Assembly (NCBI GenBank): GCA_021014325.1
Contig: CM037473.1
Coordinates: forward strand, 10,557,501-10,621,500
Length of the DNA stretch: 64,000 bases
Source of the DNA: Plazaster borealis
Taxonomy: Eukaryota; Echinodermata; Asteroidea; Forcipulatida; Labidiasteridae
Reading direction: 5' to 3'
A program made the position numbers and the translations under genes. Each line of letters begins with the position of its first letter. The stretch's first letter is position 1. Below are positions 56,649-64,000 of the stretch, one piece after another. The notes below the pieces were generated by a model. That model was not told the DNA's origin and made no database searches. It saw only the letters and a program-made list of their open reading frames with translations.

Positions 56649-57709
56649 TCATTCTTTTTATGCATTTCAATCGTGAGAAGATTATCAGAGTTCTGTTTCT
56701 GGAGCACTTAACCTCAGGCCCCCTTGAATTTGTTTTTGGTTTTAAGGTCAATCCAGTCAGTAAGCAATTTGCAGCAGTTCAATTCATTTTCGTTCTTTTA
56801 CTTACAAATATACAGTCCAGAACAATTTATCTTCATTTTGTGAATTTGGGGTAGGGTAGTACCGAGTTTTAAGTGTGGCAAATAAAATGTTCTCACAACC
56901 CATTTATAAGCGCTTTTATATAATGTAGCTCTTGTCCATCCATTTATGTGTTCGGGTGCAAGAATGATAAATAAATCTCGCAAGAAGTGTACTCTGATTC
57001 ATTCATTCAGTCATTGAACATTTATTTAAACATTGCAAAGGAATAGATAAATTAGAATGGGTATTAAAGAGAAATTTATAAGAATCAGAATAGGCTTCTT
57101 GGAACTGACATGGATTTGCGAGACGGAGGCAAATCCCAGTACTAAGCACAGCTTGTGATTGTTGTCTATTGAATTTACAGGTACATGTATACAACACTTA
57201 ATACCATCCCTTTTTCCCCAAACCTTTTCAGCACCTAAAAAAAATATATCTGTAAACCAACTAACAAAATTGGAATGGCCCAAAGACATAATGTAATGTT
57301 GTCTTTACAGGCCTTCAGAAAATGTTTATATAACTCTAATTCGCTAAATTACATTGTCGTCTGTTGGTATTTTCCCTTTAACATTCAAAGCATTTTGTGG
57401 AAAAAGACATAGCAGTGTATACAAATGCTGTGAACCAAAATTTCGCACATTCAATATATGAGGTGTTTCGCAGTTAATTGGGTACACTAGACCAACGGTG
57501 TGAAAATGTTTTAAACCATACTGACGTCTTTCCCCAACGTGTGAACATCAAATTGCGTTTGAATTTCATTGGCAATTAGGGTAGACATTAGCAGCAGGGG
57601 AGGTGCTTGGAAATATATTTTCGTCCAAAGGATAACCTATTTTGGGAACGCCAACTTTTTTTAAAAACTACTGTTATCTGCAGATTGAAATTTGTTGGTA
57701 CTCATGTTA
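56649..57709. other. Unique AT-rich sequence, no gene recognised
   Basis: No exon, RNA gene or repeat identified. Confidence 0.45.
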
Positions 57710-58112
57710 TTTAAAGGGATTGTAAACGTTTGGTAATTGGAACCAACTGTTTGTTTCAATCCTATAAAGTTGAAGGTATGTACCATAAAACTAACCTGTG
57801 AAAATTTCATTTCAAAAGGTGGTAGCGTTTTTGCGATATTGCCGAAAATCTGGAGCGGTTTGTCCACGCAGGAATAATAATCTTCAATACACAATCTGAG
57901 AAGCTGAGAAGCGTTACTGAAGTAACACTTCTCAGATTCAAATTTTTGGGGATACAAAGGAAGTGATATCTTTTTCCATAACCGCAGTACTTTGAAATGA
58001 AAAGTTTCTCAAAATGCATTATACTATCCAAAGCTGCTGTACTTCTTATCAAGTAAGTTTTAATTGCCATTAATTTTTAGAGTCATTACCAAACGTATAC
58101 GGACCCTTTTAA
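57710..58112 (-). mobile_element. TTTAAAG-ended MITE, type A-related, inverted and diverged
   Basis: It starts 'tttaaagggattgtaaacgt' and ends 'gtatacggacccttttaa'. Its inner blocks ('catttcaaaaggtggtagcg', 'ccgaaaatctggagcgg', 'ccacgcaggaataataatc') are the reverse complement of blocks in the type A copies. A central hairpin lies in 57893-57940 (acttctcagatt versus aatctgagaagc). It is more diverged than the four plus-strand copies. Confidence 0.82.
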
Positions 58113-59029
58113 GCAGATGTTTTCCTCCTGATGATATCAAAAATAAGTTTACCTCCTTTAAAAAAGCGCAAGAAATGCCCCTGCTGGAACGTGTTCTTTT
58201 CTAAAGAAATGGGCTTGAAATTCTATACAGGCTTAACCATTTGAAAAATAAATGTCATGGTAAAGAGTGACTTGATAATATGAAATGTACTTGCAAGGAC
58301 ATATTTGTCAAGCATAATGGAGAAACATAATCCGCAAAAAAACATGCCGCATGTTTTTTTTCTGTGGAGCTCATCAAAATGAAGACAAGAAGAACCTCCT
58401 ACAATGCTGGTACGGTAGGTCCAGCATTTGGTTGTGTATATGGCCATGGTAGCCCACCCTCTGTTGTATAGGTCATGATATCTCGTATTTTTGCCTTTAC
58501 CGTTGTGGAATCACAGAATCGGCATTAATTCCCAGTGATATCCAGCTGCTAGTGGTAATGATAACTGAGCATAGAGAGCATGCGCGGCTCAAAAGATTGC
58601 GTGACAAGCTAAATGCCACATGGATGTCATTAAAGATTGGGAATATTATGGTCGGTTAACATCAAGCAAATGGTCGCCATGTATTGTCTTACCTTTTTCA
58701 ATTTAGCAATTGTATGTAGCTTCGTCCAAATACAGTAAGAAAGAGTCCTCAAACAGTACACCGACAAAACCTCAATGAATTTTAAAACTAAAAGTGAACA
58801 TTCGTAACACTGTTTTGATTTTGTTATGAAAGACTCCTTAAATTTTTGGCTTGTCTAATGATAATAGTGTGTTTTAGTTCAAAGGTCATGGATTTATGAA
58901 CATTTTATGTGTGAATTGAGATTGAGATAATAAATCAATCTCGTATCAAATAATGTCAAGCATCATTATCACCACAGTATTTTAGGTCAAGTCTTGTATT
59001 TTGTACAAACACGTGTCTGTAGAATGTGT
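58113..59029. other. Unique sequence, no feature seen
   Basis: No exon or repeat identified between the last MITE and the octamer-rich region. Confidence 0.45.
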
Positions 59030-59770
59030 TGCTAACCATTAAGAGCGGGCTACATGCTCATGAATATTCATGTATGTAGATGCTTGTATATTAATGATGC
59101 AAATGGTAAAGTGATCATAGGGCCAGCTAGCCATTATGGAGTAATGAAGGGCCTAATGGTGCTTGAGTGCCACTTGAAAGATCCATCAATGTTCACTAAA
59201 TAGGTTTGTAACATTCACATCCACTGGGAGACAGGTCAAGTCTCCATGAATATTTATGAGCAGTGTATGTAAATCATCCACATGGACTGGCCAATGTGAG
59301 TCGCCAATTTTTTTGTTGTTGGTAAAAGTTTCTCATGGGCAGGTAGATCATTGACAGTTGATGGTGGTCAGCGGTGAAGAAGGGAGGCGGTTTGGATCCA
59401 GATTTTTTCTCCGGTGTGTCCAACCATAGAGAAAGTCCACCAGCCTTCCTCCATGGTTCAATGACGGAGCAGCCCTGATGCAATGAGTAATCTTTATACA
59501 GTATATGCAAATCATGTCGAGATTGTTGGGCTGGTCAGAGGTGGTAGACTGTGAAATGGTCAGAGGTGACTAATCCATTAAAAGACTTGACAGTGGTATA
59601 GGGAGGCATGCGCTTCTGGTCTGGGATGGCACTCCTTTGTAATGAATATTCATTTATGCTAATCAAGAGCTTCGCTGAGGTGATGAATGTGTTACAGGGT
59701 TGGCTGGGAATCCATCAGTGGCGGCTAATTAGGTTGTGACACCTGTCCAGGGACAGGTGTGTTTCCTGGG
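59030..59770. promoter_or_regulatory. Candidate enhancer: octamer/homeodomain palindromes and paired E-boxes
   Basis: In repeat-free DNA there are two exact ATGCAAAT octamers (59097, 59505), variants ATGTAAAT (59267) and ATGCTAAT (59656), palindromes 'catgaatattcatg' (59059-59072) and 'aatgaatattcatt' (59641-59654), the related 'catgaatatttatg' (59245), 'ctaattag' (59725), and a hairpin 'acacctgtcc'/'ggacaggtgt' (59739-59760) carrying CACCTG on each strand. These words resemble POU, homeodomain and bHLH/zinc-finger E-box sites. Clustering of this kind suits a developmental enhancer in a Musashi intron, but that is inference. Confidence 0.35.
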
Positions 59771-59880
59771 TAGTTTACGTGCTGATAAAGTCAACAACCT
59801 CATTCATGTTGTACTACAAAAACCTTGAACTTCATAAGTGCAATAGTCAGTGACCTTATCCCTTGGAGATGAATAATGAA

Positions 59881-60000
59881 GGGGGGGGGGAATGATAACG
59901 GTGATGGTGTTGAGGAATGATGCGGGGGATGACGATGATGAGGATGATGCAGATGTTAAAGATCATGCTGATCGTGAAGATGGAGGTAGGATTGATGAGG
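59881..60000 (+). repeat. G10 run and GAT-rich low-complexity tract
   Basis: G10 at 59881-59890 is followed by imperfect GAT/GAN repeats to about 60000. The plus-strand frame across it gives an Asp-rich peptide and is best explained by the trinucleotide bias. Confidence 0.7.
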
Positions 60001-63000
60001 AAGTTTCTGGTGATGTTGACGTCCATCAAAATGGATACACACAACCATTCAAAGCATCCTCTTCCTCCGCCATGAACACTCTCTCCGATGGTGTGAACTT
60101 TGGAGGAGCAGCTTTAAAACCCCATTGTCCACCCGGTCTCTTGACAATCCTACCAATTAATCAGAGTAAATATCTTGTTAAGTATCGCATTCAAGCCGTC
60201 TTCATTTCCTGTGCTTCTCACACTATCAGCAGCTGATATGGATTTTTCTCTCGATCAGTTTTCATCTGACTTTTTTCGTCTTGGGATGGCGGACCGCAGC
60301 AGTGATTCCACAGCTCAGTGTGCTTACCCCCCATCCCTTCATCGCTTGGGGGGCCAAGCGAGGGGGCTAAAGGGCGATATCCAAGTGATGGTCATTGACC
60401 TGTAGTATAGGGAGTATGGGACTCTTAGAGTAGTTCGGGCCTTGAGGCCCCCCAGGTGTGTACAGAGTCTCTCACTGCTGATGTGGGCTAGCTGTAGTCG
60501 TTCACCGTCATACACCATCATGGACCCATGGTAATGCTTATCGTAGTTATAATTGGTAAGCTTTAAAACAAGGTCCTACTTATGTTGTATATAAGGTAGG
60601 CCTCATGATTATGAACTAGCAAACACATGCCATCAGTATTGCAAATACTAAACAAAGTTTACGACAAGTTCAATGAATAATGCAACAGAACTGTACAATT
60701 GAATTAAGATGTTTTGGGCTTTTTATAGTAGAAGATTTTCTTGTATTGATTTGATCAATTTTTACCGTGAGCGAAGTGGTTAAATGAATGGAAGGAGATG
60801 GCGATGCGCTGGTTCATTCGCTTAATCTGACCTTCAAGATGACGCAAAGAGTTGAGTGTCCTGCAGGTCGAACGAGACAAATACCATCCTCCACACTGAC
60901 CAGCATAATGGTCATTTTCCCATCACCATGGTGATGCCTCATCAGTTAAGACTCGTGTAAATGAGATGTGGGTTGTTTTTTTGTACCTGCGTGCGAGGTG
61001 TCAGCATTCGTAGACGTGGGTTTATCTGTGACTGTTTGATTTGACCAGTTTCCCTTCTGTGGGTTATTGGCCTTCAAGCCTTCATTCCAAATCAAATTGG
61101 AAATCAGTCAAAACTAACAAATCTAAAACGTTGCCAGCTCTTGCACTTAGTGCTTGTGTTGGTTTAACTTTTAAATTGAAGCATATAATATAAACAAATG
61201 TGTTTCATTGATTAAAGATAAAGCATTCAGACAACAACAAAACAGGTTTTTTTTGTTTAGTTCGGAGGAATAGTTGTTATTTGTCGATATATATTTCTTT
61301 GTGATCGTACGGGATGTAAATGACCTGAGAGAGTTCTACCTTTGAAGGCACAGCTTTTACGTCAACAACACGCATCGGACAAGTTCACAACTCCCAACAT
61401 TTGAAATAATTTCTAACAAATCAAATTCTGAACACTCACAGCTGGAAATGCCAAAGTGAACGCGCGGAACTGAAATTCACTTTGGTAAATTTGTGTGATG
61501 AAAATAGGGCAGGGCGACCCCAGTGGGGCTTGGAAATCTGTGTCGAAGTCTGAAGGGAGACGAGCGAAGAGAACGACACAAGAATATAAAATTAAGGTTT
61601 TTTTCTTAATGGTTACTGGTCACAAGGCCTGACTTCCCATATTGCTGGAAGGCAGAATATTGTCTCTCCAGTCCTCAGCTCCACAGGAAATTCTTTTTCC
61701 CCCCTTCTTTTTTTAATATATATAACACAAAAAGGCCTTCATGCTTTTGAAATTCTCTGATTTATTGCAATACTTCAAGCACGAATGTAGATACGGTGAA
61801 GTTGAAGTCAACTTTTTTCCAATTTAATAAAAGGTAACGGCCCTACAATGTTTGGTCAGCAGTTTTAATTTGAACGTTGTTGGAATGTATCTCACGGAAA
61901 ATCTCATGATGATTTTTTTTTCTCGCACGGATTATTGTTGATTGGATGCTAGTTAATTAACAAAACCTGCCAAAGAACATTATGGAAATGACGTCTTGAT
62001 ATGATTTCTTTGTCGTCAAATTTGATGCTATTTTGCATAATGATTAATGCCAAGTCTGAATAACTGTGCCAGTTTAGTTGTATTTTTTTGACACAAAGAT
62101 ACTTATATTCTCTGATAACGAATGCTGTGTTTATAACTATCCCGGGGGCTACGGTAGTTGACTTTGTCCCAATGTTTTTATATTTACCGACGCTCAACGT
62201 CTCGGTAAACTCAGGTCATGACTCTGGTGATTTCGCTAGAAAAGAGTATTTGTCAGAAGAAATTTATTTCAGGCTGTCAAATTCCCGGCAGAGTCCCGCT
62301 TGATTACTACTATGCAGTCCCCCCTGATATTGTTCAATATGAAATGACTGAGGGCTACAGAGTTTGTGGTCCCTTCCCCTATGAGGCCTGCTGATTAATT
62401 TGAACAAATCAGCGCCATTGTTGAATAAACACTAGCAATTATTCATTGTGGACGGGGCCTCCAGGCTTCTCCCCAACTGCCCTAATCTTATATTATCCCA
62501 GGCTAGAAGTAAAGCATATATTGAATCCTCGGGACCAATCACTCAATGAAATAGAATATATATCGTGATTAACATAATCTTGCAAGAATTGGTTTCCCAT
62601 CGCAGCCACGTCAAATTAAACGAAAAAAGAAAAAAGAAGAAGAAAAAAAACCCCCTTGAATTGAGAAGCGCATGCTTTGGTTCTTTAGCGCTTAATCTCT
62701 TTTACTTCACACCTGGTTGTTAGACCCGGCTCAGTGTTATTCAACGGTGATGCCGGGTTACACAACCCAGTCTCACAGCCATCCCCTCCAGAGAATCGCC
62801 AAGTATATTCTGAATACAAGTGTTGAGCAAACGAATCTCAATGATGACTCCAAAGATATTGAGCGAGGATTTCTTTTTTTCATTTTCATTTTTTTTTCTC
62901 ATTTTGGGCGATAGCAGATCAGTTTTCAAGGAGGGTGGGAAGCTGTTCAAGGAGACAGTTGTTTGATTGTTTCTGGTGTACAGGATTTGTGATTATTGTC

Positions 63001-64000
63001 TTATCACGCGATTGATTGACTAAAGTATTGAGTGGATAACCAACGATAAAAGCATCAGTTTCCAGTGATGGATTTTCTTCATCTCGTTTACGGGTAACCA
63101 TTTTTTCCCCCCCTGACTTTCGTGAACGACGGGAAATCATCTTCTCATTTTTCAGGTTCACCTTTGTCATGGTATGGATCACTGAGATGACTTGCTTTAG
63201 TCAATATCTCTTTGGAAAATCCGTTAAAAAAAAATAGACTGCTTGCTTAAAAGGTTCAGTGCAAGAAAAAAAACCTGTTTTTCTTTTCACTGTTGAATTG
63301 ATCAAATCACCAACCCATTAATGGTTTTTAATAGCCTGAATATATGACTTGCAAACTCTTTTGCTTTTGTGTATTTTAAAGCTGAAAGTGCTCGGATATA
63401 TATATTTTTTTAACAGTGTGAGTTTCAGGGAATAACACGAGTGGTTTCACATCTACTTCATTTGTAGATAATGCCCAGAGTAGAATTCATACGGACTCCG
63501 TGGAGAATTTCCTTTTATTATTATTTGAGACATGAAACGGTTTATGTGTTTTCAGTAATATGTAACTGAACCACTTCCAGCATCTACAGCCTAATCCCAG
63601 GTCATGCCATTTCATTTCATGTTAGATTTTCTTACAAACCAATACAGACTCGCCGGTAGTAAGAGAAACCACCCCATAACATAATCTTATCAGCCAATGA
63701 GTACTTTCTCCTGATAGTATATCCACAAGCCCTGTAAGTTGATTGCGCTGACATAAAATTTATGCCCCGGGGCAAATGCTAGGGAAACAGTTTGACTAAT
63801 CCGTAAAAAGAAACATGTTTGTTAATGGCGTTTGAGTGCATTTTCCGCATGGCTGGTAGTACGTCGTCATACCAGCCATGGTATTAACCTTGACCTAGTC
63901 CTGTAACCTTTGGCTGCCGAGATGTATCGACGAGCGCATCTGCCTTCAAATTCTCAGGGTGAAATCAAGCTTGCTCAAGAGTTACATCTAAGCGGTTCAG
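60001..64000. other. Unique sequence to the window end, no gene recognised
   Basis: I see no splice-bounded coding exon. 62390-62480 contains SOX-like (ccattgttg, ttcattgtgg) and forkhead-like (aataaaca) words around 'ctgatt...aatcag' and could be regulatory. Low-complexity A/GAA-rich tract at 62620-62650. The gene responsible for the upstream exon may continue beyond 64000. Confidence 0.4.

Noticed and set aside
59892..60236. Asp-rich 114-codon frame
   Set aside because: Explained by a GAT-rich low-complexity tract. No supporting context.
1..64000. CRISPR arrays, prokaryotic operons, rRNA or viral genes
   Set aside because: No spaced direct-repeat arrays, ribosome-binding-site-led gene runs, rRNA signatures or viral protein motifs were found. 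Short direct repeats present are MITEs, SINEs or tandem duplications.

Overview
The window looks like animal, most probably echinoderm, genomic DNA. It is AT-rich and gene-poor, has no long uninterrupted genes, and is crowded with short non-autonomous DNA transposons (MITEs), tRNA-derived SINEs, microsatellites and long G/C homopolymer runs. Several repeats have ends that I associate with echinoderm and especially sea star genomes: TTTAAAG-ended elements of about 390 bp, CAGGGCCCAATTTCAT-ended hairpin elements, and a SINE with the 'ggttcgaatcc' B box and an ATT-rich tail. The phylum is an inference from memory of such repeats. No rRNA, intact tRNA, mitochondrial or bacterial features were seen.

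Only one coding exon is recognised with real confidence. It is a 93-base exon on the plus strand at 10600-10692 that encodes the start of the second RRM of a Musashi-family RNA-binding protein, with matching acceptor and donor splice sites. The neighbouring Musashi exons (the rest of RRM1 upstream, the RNP1 part of RRM2 downstream) were searched for by eye and not found, so most or all of the window is probably intron of this gene, with introns of at least about 10.6 kb upstream and possibly more than 50 kb downstream.

Layout. 1-10.6 kb: upstream intron with TTTAAAG elements (1-382, 1795-2326, 4845-5194, 7963-8290), a nested MITE, two TIR MITEs (8618-8790, 8906-9272), two SINEs and a minus-strand GGACCA-motif repeat. 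10.6 kb: Musashi exon. 10.7-34 kb: intron with local tandem duplications, an expanded MITE at 17.7 kb, hairpin MITEs, a nuclear-receptor half-site cluster at 24.45 kb and more TTTAAAG elements. 34-52 kb: further MITEs (34.2, 40.0, 43.3, 45.9 kb), SINEs, an AAAC microsatellite and two TTTAAAG elements joined head to tail at 49.8 kb. 52.9-53.9 kb: the longest open frame (198 codons, minus strand) beside a roughly 90-bp periodic motif, possibly a decayed or unrecognised gene. 54-64 kb: mostly unique sequence, including a cluster of octamer and homeodomain-like sites and a paired E-box hairpin at 59.0-59.8 kb that looks like a candidate intronic enhancer.

No multi-gene system, operon or CRISPR array is present. 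The most interesting material is the repeat architecture (nesting, triplication, shared ends, palindromic cores), the candidate regulatory clusters, and the unexplained periodic open-frame region at 53 kb.
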